NCBI RefSeq assembly: GCF_020520425.1
Contig: NC_079492.1
Span: 56,543,042-56,607,041 of the forward strand
Reading direction: 5' to 3'
From: Spinacia oleracea
Taxonomy: Eukaryota; Streptophyta; Magnoliopsida; Caryophyllales; Amaranthaceae
Length of the DNA: 64,000 nt
The notes below the pieces were generated by a model, which had not been told where the DNA came from, ran no database searches, and saw only the letters and a list, made by a program, of their open reading frames with translations. Both the position numbers and the translations under genes were made by a program. Positions within the stretch are counted from its first letter, which is position 1; each line of letters opens with the position of its first letter. Below, one piece after another: positions 44,640 through 58,092 of the stretch.

Positions 44640-47600
44640 CTAGTATATTCGGAGCATAAAAATAAACTAGGTGAAAATTTCGTCAATGTTTCCTTTTGTA
44701 ATTTGACCCTCCCCATTACCGGGAAATTTTATAATACAAAATGTGAAAGTCTTAGTTTTATTTCCTCTAGCTCACACTGAGAATATACAAATGATGTATA
44801 TGGACAGAGGTAAGTGTCCCGAATCTTCCATTGACGCGTCCAAAGATTTCATGGACTTTACTTTTAAGTTTCTGATCTGTCAAAACAAAAAATAATTTTG
44901 TTAGCCCATGCTTGTATAATTATGTAGAACAGGAAAAAAGTTGCGAGAAAGGAAGGAGAGAAAGACAAAACATGGAATACATTGCACTACTTGGGAATGC
45001 AATGTATTATGTCACAAGCTGACAACAATTTAATTTAACATGTGATGAAAGATGAATTTTCTTCCAAATGGAAAATGGCTTATAAATTGTTATTCCATAT
45101 AAGCATGGAAAAATGCTGTACCTGCAAACTAATTAAAGTCACTGTTATTTTAAGTTTAAAAATGTTGATCGAATAAGATTACAAGGCCTGCTTAAATATG
45201 ACAACATAAACATGTACAAACAAGTACCTAAACAAGCAAACATGCAGACTCTCATGCTAATTCATTTCTTACTGTGGAATGTAACTACAGATCTGAAGGC
45301 AGGATAGTCAGCTTGCACTTAATCACATACACCAGGTGATTAATATCAGGATTCTTTCTTGTTACCAATAGCCCCTTATCTAAACCTGAACTCACTAGAC
45401 CTTATACGAACTTTGTTTTCGTCTCAATAACTTAGGTAGTCCTTAACTCCGTATCTGACTAACTGGCTTATATCAGAACTGGTTTTCCATTATCTAAACT
45501 TAAAGAACTTAATTACTTTTTTCTCAAGGTAAAGATAACAAAGCTCAATTATTGTAGAACTGGAAAAGGGTGCGAATCGTAGGAAGAGCCAATATCCTCT
45601 CATCCCTACGGAGTATAGCAAATTGGCTAAACTCGCTGGTTAATTATCAAACAGTTCTCTTCTCTTTAAACCACTGATTTTAAAGCACAATCAAGAGGAA
45701 AGAAAAACTGACAATTTTCAGATCTTACTCAGTCTGGTTCTTCTGGAATTCGTTCGGTTCAAAATATTCCGATGCTGTCAATTTTCTCACAAAAAATATT
45801 GCCGCTTTGTATTCCGACTTCCTGTGCACTTACTAAAAAGCAACTTCAGAAGCTCCTATTATTCAAAGAGTTACAGATCTGCAAGTTCAGAAGCTCGCGA
45901 CACCAATATGTTTGCTACTGTAATTGTCATATGAAGTGATAATCATAATCAATCATCTTTTGGTTAAGATTTTCTATTCATATCCAAAAGTATTAGAAAG
46001 TCATGTACATAGAACTTCTATTTGACCCATTCTGCACGTTATTTCAATGATTCACTATCAGGATGTTACTTTCGGGAGTAGAGTTTGATAAAGACAGAAT
46101 ATAACAAAGTCCCAAAGGTGAAGATAATTGTTACTCTAATTCAGAAAGAATGAGCATATGTTAGGAGTGGAAGCGGAACAGAATCCGTAGAGACTCGAAA
46201 AGACTGCAATCAAGCTAGCTTTATCAGTATGGTCCGCCCATGCATTTATATTCTGTCCTGAAGTTATGCTTATCAGATGTCTTATTTCACAAACCTCCTA
46301 TTCATCCTAATAAAGAAATCAGGACAAGCATAATTTAGATACCCTGAACCATCAAAATGGACGGAAGGTCGGACACATACAACTTAAGAAGAAATTCTCA
46401 TTTTTGGCATCAAGAAAAACGAGCAGAATATAGGTGCTCATGCGCAACCAAAGCATACTAGTTCATCTGTCGGTACGTACTTGGTAGGACGGCATAGGAG
46501 TTTGCCATCGAAATAGAGTTTTATTTTCAGTGTGAAAGGCATATTAGCAGCCTTCACCACAGAGATAAAAGATTATCTTTTATTAATAAGGACACGAAAT
46601 CAATATTTCTTACTCAACTAATCATGTTTAAGACGTTTTCGACGGCTAATACCTACAATATCATTAAATCTCTCTTGGAAAAAATGAAGTATAAATTGAC
46701 TCAGGTTTAACCTCAGATTTTGAGCTCTAATGAAGCAAACAAGTTGATTTCTACAGAAGTTAGCTCTCTCATTATTTCAAAGAAATCTTAACATAAATGT
46801 AGTTAGGAATCAATGACAAGACACATGTGAATCAAATCCCATACTTGCATCAGATTTGCAAGAACATTCTTGACTTATGGAAGTGAGATCGAGTAAGAAA
46901 ATTCTTTTATTTAGTCAGATTGCGGGTAAGAAACAGTATGGAACTGAGAGTAGCTCGGACTCTCTCAACCAATACCAATATACCTTCTTTGTAGGAGTTA
47001 GTAGTGACAGAAAACATTAATTCCCATTTCAAGCATCACTTTTATAGAAATAACGTTCAGTAAATATATGATATTTGGATAAGTTTCTAGCATGGTCAAC
47101 TTTGGAACAAAACACACAAGTCAACATTTTAGGTTAACACAACAACAAACAGAACTAGATCAACAAACTGAGGTTCAGAAGTTAGCAGACCATAAATATC
47201 AGAACTCAACAGACCAGGAATATCAGATTGGCTAGCCAATCAGATTTCAGCTAGCAGCCCTTGTCACGTGGACGTTGAGTTTGTTGACTAAGAAATGACT
47301 ATAACAAAATAACTACAGTATAAATAAACATGGATGCAAACCTAATCAAACACTATATCATACTGCACAGAGTGAGAAGATTTCAATGGTAACAGAATAA
47401 ATTTGAAACCCAACAAACTACAAGCACATGAGAACATTACCAAAATCACAAGCTATTGCACCAAGCTTTTGATGCTTTGAAAGTGTATTTTTTTAAGGAT
47501 CCCCTCAACAATAAAAATGAACAATGAAGTTCTTAACTAGCAATGCCAGCTATACATAATCACTTCACCTAAACAAAGCCATTGAAGATTTTCTAAAATG

Positions 47601-47697
47601 TTTTTCTATAATTTCTGTTATTCCCTGTTAATCTCAGTCAAGCATAATGAAGCAAAAAATCATTGCTTGAAGACAGTCATGCACAGCTATTAACAAA
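44640..47697. other. CACTA interior, no recognisable gene
   Basis: About 3 kb of A/T-rich, intron-like sequence without long open frames. A weak minus-strand piece near 46560-46440 reads 'MPFTLKIKLYFDGKL', faintly like the N-terminal domain of some plant Mutator-type proteins, but too short to call. No repeats or RNA genes recognised. Confidence 0.45.
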
Positions 47698-47702
47698 ATC
47701 AA

Positions 47703-48729
47703 TGAAGGAAATAATGCCCTTGGTCCAAGTATGCATTTAATGTTAAGTCTAATAAATGCGGTTCAGTATTAATTAAAAAGTTAATAATTCAGTGAGATCT
47801 AGTGAGCTGAATGCCTAGCTAGAGGCCGCTTCAGTTCAAGTGGAATTAATGATATTAATCCACAACTTACTCTTAACTGAACCCGTAGAGTCACACAAAT
47901 AGTACGTAAACGGATCAAGTATTTAATGGCATTAAACTCCATCTATGAACATTCGGAATCGACGGATCTTGGTTTCAGTGGGAGCTAAGATCGTCAAATG
48001 CAAGTAAATGAATACTCCGGAAACGATGATATTGCCGGAAACGGAAATATGGATCGTATCGGAAATATAAATATTATCCAAGTCGTAGATGTTGCCGGAA
48101 ACAGAAATATGGTACATATCTGAAAATATTATTGAAAATGGAAATATTGCCGGAATCGGAAATATTGCCGGAAACGGAAATATTGTCAGAATCAGAAATA
48201 TTATCGGAATCGGAAAATAATTCCGGAAACGGAAATATTAAATATTTGTTCGAAACGGAAATTAATTTCGGAATCGGAAATGTTAAATATTGTTCGTATC
48301 GGAAATGAATGCTGGAATAGGGAATTTAATCGGAAACGCGTCGTACGAAATAGCATCGAACGAAACTTGCTAGACGAAGGCCCAATACGAAGCCAGGCCC
48401 GCGTCCAGAAAGCCATGCGCATCAACACACGCTGCTAAAGCCTCGCCAGGCCCAGCGCAAGGCCAGGCCCAGCAAGGCATGGCGCGCGCGAGAGCTATGT
48501 GGGCTGCGAGCAAATGGGCTGCGAGCTGTGCAGCATGCGTGGGCCGCGAGGCTTACGCGGGCTGTGCGGTGCTCGTGCTCGTGTTCGGTCGTGTGTTATA
48601 CGAATCCTAAAGCTATCGGAATTCGTGCTATGATTAAATCCTAATCCTAGAAGATAGAAATTAATTAATAGAGTTCTAAAGGGATTCTAATTAAATAATT
48701 GGTATTCTAATAGGATTCATAACCTAACA
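47703..48729 (+). repeat. 5' LTR of Copia B, lacking the promoter region
   Basis: Matches the 3' LTR up to 'aataggattc' and then jumps to 'ataacctaaca', skipping about 380 bp (equivalent to 57194-57574) that hold the TATA box and most of R/U5. A short 'tc' is shared at the breakpoint. Other differences include a weaker match in the CGGAAATATT array. Confidence 0.92.
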
Positions 48730-48744
48730 GTGGTATCACGAGCC

Positions 48745-51387
48745 TATTATTATTTGCATAATCTATAAATTGCTTAACATGGTTAAATTTTACAAATTTG
48801 CAAAGAATTAAAAGGGGTGATTAATTTTCGTAATTGTTAATTAATTGCAAATTGCGTTTATTTAATTATATGTACGCAGTTTTTTGGCAGTTTATTCGTT
48901 ACTCAACGAAATCGAGTGATTTTTGTGTCAATTACGCATGTAAAAGGCATTCTAAAATTTTGACAAAAATACTACTTTCCGGCCAAACCCAGAATTCCCA
49001 AATTCGAAGCCTAACTATGACTTTTCGGAGGTTTTAGTTTTTCGAACGCAAAAGTTTGTAATTTTAAGATGTTAAGTTGAATATTTGCGATTCTTGTTGA
49101 TAAATCTTGAATCTTTGATTTACCTACTGTATATGTTTAACAATTTTGAATGCCTAAGCTTGTTAATTATACAACCTAATTTGTAATTGTAATTAATTTG
49201 TTGAAATTCGAATAATTTAGAATTTGATTTGATTTTCATAATTAATTGACAATTTAATTAGGTATCCATGATTAAAAACCACCATAAAAATTGTTAATTT
49301 TTGATAAATTTTAAATTTTTATGACCTAGATTTGAATCCATGTTAATCGGAAATTAATTGATTAATAAATTTTCGATTTTCGCCCTAAAATTATAAAATT
49401 AATATGATTGATTAATTTGTCATTAATTTTGAATTAAAAATTTTAAATTTTTATGAAATACGCTCATAAATGTTGCACGCACAAAGCAATGGAAGCTACG
49501 TCTAACCCTTAAGGGGTGTTGTATAGTGCGGGCACGCGACGACGAGCAAGGGCTCGTCGCCCGTGCGGTACGAATGCAGCGAGCAACAAGCTAGGCGACA
49601 CTCAAGGCTCGAAGCCTAGGCATGCATGCTTGGCGATGGGCGAGGGCAATGAGAAAGCACATGCGACGGGCAAGATGCGTGTGGGCAGCGATGTGCTGCG
49701 CCACGACGCACCAGGCCCGCCGAGAGGTAGGCTGGCACGATACAGCACAAGGCTGCGCGCAGCGTAGCCAGCATGGCTGCGTGTGTGCGTGGAATATGGT
49801 CGTGTGTGCGGTATGGCTGTGCAAGCCGTGTGCAACTATCAATGGCACTGGGCATGGGGCCTCGTAGCTCGATGGGGCTTGGGCGCAAGCCCAAGTGCCT
49901 CGTCTTGCGACAATTGATACGTTTTGTTTTTAATTTTAAATTTTCAGTTCGGAAATAATTTTAATTAATTTTAAAATTAATAATTTAAATTTTTTTCTCG
50001 GATTTTAATTTTGAATATTATAATTATTATAAATTTAAATTTATACTAATTATTTTACTAAAATTAAAAACCTTGAATTAATTTAAATTCATTTAATTCA
50101 ACTGAAAATAAATTAAATAAATGGATTCGATTATAATTTTATATGAGCTTTAAATTTTAATTAAACTTGTATGTTTTCGGTTAGACTAAAAATACATTTT
50201 TATGTTTAAAAGTAGTAAAGCATATAAAGTTATTGGTTTAAGTGGGAGCATTTTTAGTCATAAACTCTTTATTAGGTCTACAATCCTTTAAGGTTAAAAC
50301 AACTTGATTAGAATTAATAAGGACTGAATAATCGGTAGATTATTGGTGCGCTTAATTAATTGCTGCAAATATTTAGGTGATGCATGACAATGTGTTTTAC
50401 TGACCAACTATGTGGGCCATTCATGATAATGAATGGGTGAATGGTATATATTGTATATGTACTGTTTAGCAGGTTATTGGAAATGACTAGTATGGCCCAA
50501 ATAGGATAGTAAATATGGTCTGCGTACCATTAATTTGAATCTAATGTTGGTCTAAAGTACTAAATTTTATTGCATTTTAATATGGTCCGCGTACCATCAA
50601 ATAGTTGTAATTAGTTTAATTATAGCTGATCCTATTTGAAGAAAATGGCGCCTCCCATGGTGAAATTCAAGACGGAGTTTCCAATCCATTTTCAGGACGG
50701 ACTTTGAAGTTGAAGCTTGATAATGAAGTCGGGCCATACTAGATCACATTTATCTTATGCATGCTTTAAGTTATTTATTGCTTTTAAATATGTCTTAAAT
50801 ATGCATGAGATTGTGGCTTGATTATGTTGCATGATTAAGGATTTTAGTTCACTTAAAATCTAACCAACATAGTAAGAGCGTTAAGTTCCAAACTTAAAAA
50901 TTGAGTTAAAAGGTCCCATGCCAAAATAACACTTACGTGGATAATCTTTACATCAATCTGAGTAATAGTTTTCCGCCATAGCGAGGTGTTACTTATTGAT
51001 TCTAAAGGGGTAAGGTACACAAACAATTGTGAGTACATGTTAGTTTTGGTGAAACTAAACGATATAAGTAAGGAGTCATTTTATGTCGTGGCAAATTCGA
51101 CAAGTTCTTAGACGTACCTATCAACCAAGAGTAGTTTCTAGACTATTAGCAAAAGGCTTTTGCTTACCTAAAAGATTTTAGAATTGAGTCTAAATACATA
51201 ATGTGCTTAATTCTTCAATGGGTTTTAGGGTCTTGGAATCATTTTATTCACACCTGCCGGAACACATAACTTGAATAAAATGCTTAATGAACATTAAATT
51301 ATGCATGTATGCTAGAATTTGAGTTTATTAAGAGAAACTGTGAATGATTATTTATTTGTTTATTCTTTTCAATTGTAGTTTTAAAAT
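48745..51387 (+). other. Long leader of Copia B
   Basis: Non-coding. Order: A/T-rich part matching 21360-22080 of Copia D; 'cccttaaggggtgttgtat' at about 49506; a GC-rich block 49510-49910 whose open frames occur on both strands and are not genes; A/T-rich part; the two hairpin motifs (50515-50530, 50582-50597); and a region with 'gtgttacttattg' and 'ggtcttggaatcattttattcacacctgccgg' shared by all copies just before gag. Confidence 0.7.
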
Positions 51388-54300
51388 ATGGCAAACAACA
51401 ATTCATTCAACATTCGATCAATTCTCAAAAAGGAGAAGTTGAACGGGAAAAACTTCCTTGACTGGCAAAGGAACTTGCGAATAGTTCTTACGCAGGAAGA
51501 AAAGGAGTATGTCCTGGAAGAGGCGATGCCCGAAGCCGCAGGCGAAGGGGTCACTCAGGCAGTCCTCAATCGTTGGATTGATGCCAACAAGGATGTGAAA
51601 TGTCTAATGCTTGCAACCATGGGTGCAGATCTGCAGAAAACGTTCATCAACTCAGATGCTTTCACGATCATCAGTGAGTTAAAGAACATGTTCCAAGATC
51701 TGGCTCGAGTCGAAAGGTTCGAGACCCATAGGAAAATTCTTGAGACCAAGCTTAAGAAAGGCGAGCCCGTAAGTCCACATGTTCTCAAAATGATTGGACT
51801 CATTGAGAATATGAGTCGGCTGGAGCAGCAGTTCTCTCAGGAAATGGTTGTAGACACCATCCTCCATTCTCTTCATAGCGGGTATGATCAGTTCAAGCTG
51901 AACTACAATATGAATAGTCTGGACAAAACGCTCACTGAGCTTCACGGTATGCTGAAGACCGCTGAAAAGACGCTCAAAAGTGATAAGCAAGATGTGCTTA
52001 TGGTGCGTAGGGGCAAGTTCAAGAAATCAGGAAAGAAGAGGAATGCTAAGAAAGGTGGCAACAAGGCCAGCCAGGCTAAGCAGCAAGGCGGCACCAAATC
52101 TGAAAAGAAGAAGGTGAGCCAACCCACTTCTGAATCTGAATTCTTCTATTGCAAGAAGAAGGGGCATTGGAAGATAGATTGCTTGAAGCTAAAGGAAGAT
52201 CAGAAGAACGGAACTGTCGTTCCATCTTCAGGTATTTTCGTTATAGACTGTATACTTGCTAATTCAACTTCTTGGGTATTAGATACAGGTTGTGGCTCAC
52301 ACTTATGTTCCAATTCACAGGGATTGAGAAGAAGTAGAAGGTTAAGCAAGGGTGAAGTCGACCTACGAGTGGCAAATGGAGCAAGGATTGCTGCATGAGC
52401 TGTAGGAACTTATTATTTGTCGTTGCCCTCTGGGCTAGTTTTGGAACTGGAAGACTGTTTCCATGTTCCAAGTCTTACTAAAAACATCATTTATGTTTCT
52501 TGCTTAGATGCTAAGGGATTTTCCTTTTTAATAAAAGACAATAGTTGTTCGTTTTATTTTAAAGAGATGTTTTATGGATCTGCTAGATTAGTCAATGGAC
52601 TTTATTTATTAGATCACGACAAAAAAGTTTATAACATAAATACCAAAAAGGCCAAAAAGGATGATTCAGATCTCACCTATCTGTGGCATTGTCGATTAGG
52701 CCATATTAACTTGAAACGCATGGAAAGACTTCAAGAGGAAGGAATTCTAGAACCATTTGACTTAGAGGATTATGGTAAGTGAGAATCATTTTTACTTGGC
52801 AAAATGAAAAAGCAACCTTTCTCTAAAGTTGGAGAAAGCGCAACTGAACTATTGGGTTTAAACAATACAGGTGTATGTGGACCAATGAGTACAAATGCTA
52901 GAGGTGGTTTCAGCTACTTTATCACTTTCACTGATGACTTCAGTAGATATGGTTATGTCTACCTAATGAAGCATAACTCTGAATCCTTTGACAAATTCAA
53001 GGAATTTCAGAGTGAAGTAGAGAATCAATTAGGCAAGAAGATTAAGGCACTGCGGTCTGACAGAGGCGGTGAATATCTGAGCTATGAATTTGATGACCAT
53101 TTGAAAAAATGTGGAATTCTATCAGAATTGACTCCTCTTGGAACACCGCAATGGAACGGTGTGTCGGAACGGAGGAACAGAACCTTGCTAGACATGGTTA
53201 GATCAATGATGGGTCAGACCGAACTTCCAATAGAATTTTGGGGACATGCACTAAATACAGCTGCACTCACTATAAATAGAGCTCCGTCTAAAGATGTTGA
53301 AAAGACTCCATATGAGTTATGGTTTGGAAAGCCTCCAAAAGTGTCTTTTCTTAAGATTTGGGGATGTGAAGTATACGTCAAACGATTGATTTCATACAAA
53401 CTTCATCCAAAATCTGACAAATGTATCCTTGTGGGCTACCCAAAAGAAACAAAGGGGTATTACTTCTACAATACATCTGAGAACAAGTTGTTTGTTGGTC
53501 GAGATGGTATCTTTTTGGAAAAGGATCATATATCCAAAATGACAAGTGGGAGAAAACTAGACCTCGAAGAAATTCGAGTCGAACAACAAACTCTAGAGAA
53601 TGCTCAAGATGACATTCAGGATGAAACTCAGAGATCTTTAGAAGTATCTGGTGAGAATCAAGGACCATATAGAGATGTAACCCCGCGTAGATCGCAAAGA
53701 TATAGATCTCAACCGGAAAGGTACTTTGGTATTTTGACGAACGAGAGCTATGACGTTCTATTACTTGAAAGTGATGAACCTGCGACTTACAAACAAGCTA
53801 TGACGAGCCCTAGCTCCAAACAATGGCAAGAAGCCATGCAATCTGAATTAGACTCCATGTCTGAAAACCAAGTTTGGGATTTGGTCGATTTGCCAGATGG
53901 CTACCAAGCCATAGGAAGCAAATGGGTTTTCAAACTAAAAAAGGACAAGGATGGGAAACTTAAAGTTTTCAAGGCTAGATTGGTTGCAAAAGGTTATAGG
54001 CAATTCTACGGTGTGGATTACGATGAAACCTTTTCACCAGTTGCAATGCTAAAGTCTATTCGGATAATGTTAGCAATCGCTGCATATTACGAATACGAAA
54101 TATGGCAAATGGACGTCAAAACCGCTTTCCTAAACGGCGTTTTAACAGAAACTGTGTTTATGACACAGCTTGAGGGTTTTGAGGATCCAAAGAATGCTAA
54201 AAAGGTATGCAAGATTAAGAAATCAATCTACGGATTGAAGCAGGCATCAAGGAGCTGGAATATACGTTTTGATGAAGCAGTCAGTGACTTTGGTTTCATC

Positions 54301-55356
54301 AAGAACGCAGACGAATCTTGTGTATACAAGAAGGTCAGGGGGAGCGAAATTTCTTTTCTAGTATTATATGTCGACGACATATTACTTATTGGAAATGACA
54401 TTCCTATGTTGAACTCTGTCAAGATTTGGCTTGGGAAATGTTTTTCGATGAAGGATCTAGGAGAAGCACAGTACATACTGGGCATCAAGATTTACAGAGA
54501 TAGATCTATGAAGATTATTGGACTTAGTCAAAGCACTTATATCAATAAGGTACTTGAAAGGTTCAAGATGGCAGACTCCAAGCGAGGCCACCTACCCATG
54601 TCTCATGGAATGACTCTAAGCAAGACTCAGTGCCCAAAAACACTTGATGAGCTTAGACGAATGAGTGGGATTCCATATGCATCATTGATTGGTTCAATAA
54701 TGTATGGTATGATATGTACACGCCTGGATGTTGCGTATGCACTCAGTGCTACGAGCAGATACCAGTCAGACCCAGGAGAGGCACATTGGACTGCTGCCAA
54801 GAACATTCTGAAGTACCTGAAAAGGCACAAAGATGATTTCCTGGTCTATGGTGGAGATGATTAATTAATTGTTAAAGGCTATACGGACGCAAGTTTCCAA
54901 ACCGACAAGGATGATTTCAGATCACAGTCTGGGTTTGTCTTCTGCCTCAACGGAGGTGCAGTAAGCTGGAAAAGTGCTAAGCAAAGTACCATTGCGGATT
55001 CTACAACTGAAGCGGAGTACATTGCTGCACATGAAGCAGCAAATAAAGCTATATGGCTAAGGAAGTTCATAGGTGAACTTGGTGTAGTCCCCTCCATTAA
55101 AGGACCAATAGCCCTATATTGTGATAATAACGAAGCTATTGCACAGGCAAAGGAGCCTAGACACCACCAAAGAGTCAAGCATGTACTTCGCAGATTTCAC
55201 CTTCTACGAGTGTTCGTTGAAAGAAAAGAAGTCGAGATAAGTAAGATTGGAATTAATGACAACATCTCAGATCCATTGACTAAACCTCTGCCGCAGGCGA
55301 AGCACAACTCGCACACTGCAGCTATGGGAATCAAGCATATTGGAGAATGGATTTGA
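51388..55356 (+). pseudogene. Copia B gag-pol polyprotein with three in-frame stops and no frameshift
   Basis: One frame of 1,323 codons from ATG 51388 to TGA 55354-55356. In-frame stops are at 52396-52398, 52780-52782 and 54862-54864. Domain order is Copia type: Gag (UBN2-like, residues 1-240), a zinc-knuckle region 'YCKKKGHWKIDC' (about 253-265) with Phe in place of the first Cys, protease DTG (about residue 299), integrase zinc finger 'HCRLGHINL' followed by the second stop where its Cys pair should be, the DDE core ('TDDFSR', 'SDRGGEY', 'NGVSERRNRT'), reverse transcriptase with intact 'YVDD' (about 54367) and 'WVFKLKKDKDGK', and RNase H ('YTDASF', 'STTEAEYIA', 'DNNEAI') after the third stop. 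It would make the particle and enzymes for copying and integration. Confidence 0.95.
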
Positions 55357-56216
55357 TGTCCTTGTTTAATGTTTTAAAGTTTTAAAGTTTAATACTTTGT
55401 AAAACATTATTGGTTAATCATTCACAATAAATGAATAGAATTCATTTTTCCACGTAATTTGTGGTTTATTAAATGATGAGTCCCTTCAATTTGACAATAT
55501 ATTCAAGATAGACTGTCAGGACCAGTCCTGTGACTAAGAAATGTCTATCAAGTGAACTTGAATGTCAAAATTTGAAAATGGTCCCTGGTCGGAGTTTTCT
55601 ATAAAGATGGACGCACAGAAAACGTTAGACGACTAGAATGCAAGATGACTAGTAGTTCTGTTTCTTGAACTATGTGCACATGGCAATGTCGTAATCATTT
55701 GCATAGATACTTACTTTGGGAATACTAGTATCGGACAGACCTATGAAACTTTAATGTAAGAGATAAAAATCTGTCATAAGTAAATTTCATTAAAATTATT
55801 AGACACTAATCCTCAATACCTGAGTGATTTGAGATTACTTGTTTGAGAACTGCTTACTTTGAGGTTGTCAATCGTCGCACCGTAAAAGGAGGCTATAAAG
55901 GCAACGCTCAGGTAATCACCTATCAAACGAAGTCTAATCTCAAGTCGCAAGATTGGGATTGTCCTCCCATAAATCGGGATGAGATGCTGAAAGTTGTACA
56001 AGGCTACTCGGAGAGCTAGAAACTGTAAAATGCATGGCTGTGCTCAGATGAATCATAGGCTATGATTATCTGTTTATTTGATCAGTTGAACTCTGAAACC
56101 GAGAAACACCTCTGGACATAATAAGGAAGACAACTCTTACCTTATGTTCAAGAGCAAGCATCGAGCGACATTGGAATTAGGAAACGCACACTTGTCCCTA
56201 AGGACAAGTGGGAAAC
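55357..56216 (+). other. Copia B 3' non-coding region
   Basis: Closely similar to 28150-28999 of Copia D and more distantly to 1-895 of Copia A. It contains 'aggaggctataaaggcaacgctcaggtaatcacc' (conserved in all) and ends with the polypurine tract 'aagtgggaaac' (about 56206-56216). No gene. Confidence 0.75.
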
Positions 56217-57585
56217 TGAAGGAAATAATGCCCTTGGTCCAAGTATGCATTTAATATTAAGTCTAATAAATGCGGTTCAGTATTAATTAACAAGTTAATA
56301 ATTCAGTGAGATGAAGTGAGCTGAATTCCTAGCTAGAGGCCGCTTCAGTTCAAGTGGAATTAATGATATTAATCCACAACTTACTCTTGACTGAACCCGT
56401 AGGGTCACACAAATAGTACGTAAACGGATAAAGTATTTAATGTCATTAAATACCTCATCTATGGACATTCGGAATCTACAGATCTTGGTTTCAGTGGGAG
56501 CTAAGATCGTCAAAGCCAAGTAAATGAATACTCCGGAAACGATGATATTGCCGGAAACGGAAATATGGATCGTATCGGAAATATAAATATTATCCAAGTC
56601 GTAGATGTTGCCGGAAACGAAAACATGGTACGTATCGGAAAATATTATTGGAATCGGAAATATTGTCGGAAACGGAAATATTGTCAGAATCGGAAATATT
56701 ATCGGAATCGGAAAATAATTCCGGAAACGGAAATATTAAATATTTGTTCGAAACGGAATTAATTCCGGAATCGGAAATGTTAAATATTGTTCGTATCGGA
56801 AATGAATTCCGGAATCGGGAATTTAATCGGAAGCGCGTCGTACGAAATAGCATCGGACGAGACTTGCTAGACGAAGGCCCAGCACGAAGCCAGGCCCGCA
56901 TCCAGCAAGCCATGCCCATCTACACACGCTGCCAAAGCCTCGCCAGGCCCAGCAAGGCATGGCGCGTATGTGGGCTGCGAGCAAATGGGCTGCGAGCTGT
57001 TCAGCTCGCGTGGGCCGCGAGGCTTGCGTGGGCTATGCGGTGCTCGTGCTCGTGTGCGGTCGTGTGCTATACGAATCCTAAAGCTATCAGAATTCGTGCT
57101 ATGATTAAATCCTAATCCTAGAAGATAGAATTAAATTAATTAATACAGTTCTAAAGGGATTCTAATTAAATAATAGGTATTCTAATAGGATTCTAAATCC
57201 TTTTCCATAACTCTATAAATATGTGCCTAGGGTCACAAATTTATATACGAGTTTAACAAGTATTCAAATATTAAAAAGCTAAGATTTTTAAGCAGAAAAA
57301 TCAGCCATAAACCTTGCCTATTTAGGCAAAAATAATAGTACCTTAAGGGCGATTCTAGGTGGTCAATCTTAAGGCGGATCCGGACGTGCTGTGGACTTTC
57401 TACGGAGGGACGACACTTGGAGTCCTAAATACTTGTTCTTGTTCGGTTCGGGCGCAGCTAGGGAGGGCACGCTACAAATGTATGCTTCCTAGACTAATTA
57501 TATGATTTATGTGCAATTAATATGTATCCTGGCATTAAGGTTTTTTCGCATGATTTATGTTGTTCATATGTATCATAACCTAACA
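56217..57585 (+). repeat. 3' LTR of Copia B
   Basis: TGAAGGAAATAATGCC...CATAACCTAACA followed by ATCAA. TATAAATA at 57214-57221. It keeps the 'accttaagggcgattctag' segment and the complete U5. Confidence 0.95.
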
Positions 57586-58092
57586 ATCAAAGCATTTAGG
57601 CAAGTAATTAAAGAGGTCTCTGACTTCCAAGGAAGGATAAAACAGCATTATCTCTCAAGTCTACGTAGAAGAAAGCTCTTATGCGGCCACTACGAATGTT
57701 TTGAGAAACAAGCCTTTCAATTTATCATCATAGACCACTATTATAACAACTTAAAATTCCATCCTAATTTACTAATTCTTTTTTTTCTGAGGATTCCCTA
57801 CAAATTAAAAATGAACCATCAAGTTTTTTGACTAACAGCAACGCCAACTATACATAATCAGTGCTCTTAAAGAAAGCAATTCCAGAATTTCTAAAATGTA
57901 TTCTACCATATCTGCTTGTCCCAAGCAAAAATAGAACAAAGTTAAAAAAATCATTATGTTGATTGATATTAGTATAAGCCGTACACATTGGTACTTCTAG
58001 TGCCAACTAAAACACCTTTCGGTTAACTAGTTAATTTGGTTTTGCCAACATAAAAAGATTAGTCTTAACTACCGCGATAATGATGGATGTAC

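Larger units (their letters stand above)
47703..57585 (+). mobile_element. Copia B: full-length Ty1/Copia element, best preserved gag-pol in the window
   Basis: The TSD ATCAA is at 47698-47702 and 57586-57590. The 5' LTR is 47703-48729 (1,027 bp, with an internal deletion), primer site TGGTATCACGAGCC at 48731-48744, leader to 51387, gag-pol 51388-55356, 3' region with purine tract 'aagtgggaaac' before the 3' LTR (56217-57585, 1,369 bp). The unusually long leader (2.66 kb) includes a GC-rich block and the paired hairpins. It is inserted in the second CACTA element. Its missing TATA region and three stops mean that this copy is no longer active. Confidence 0.95.

Noticed and set aside
49516..49894. 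GC-rich open frames in the Copia B leader
   Set aside because: Five overlapping frames on both strands, no similarity between copies at protein level; non-coding leader.
57502..57831. 109-codon open frame spanning the Copia B 3' LTR end
   Set aside because: Crosses the LTR/TSD boundary at 57585, so it is a chance frame.
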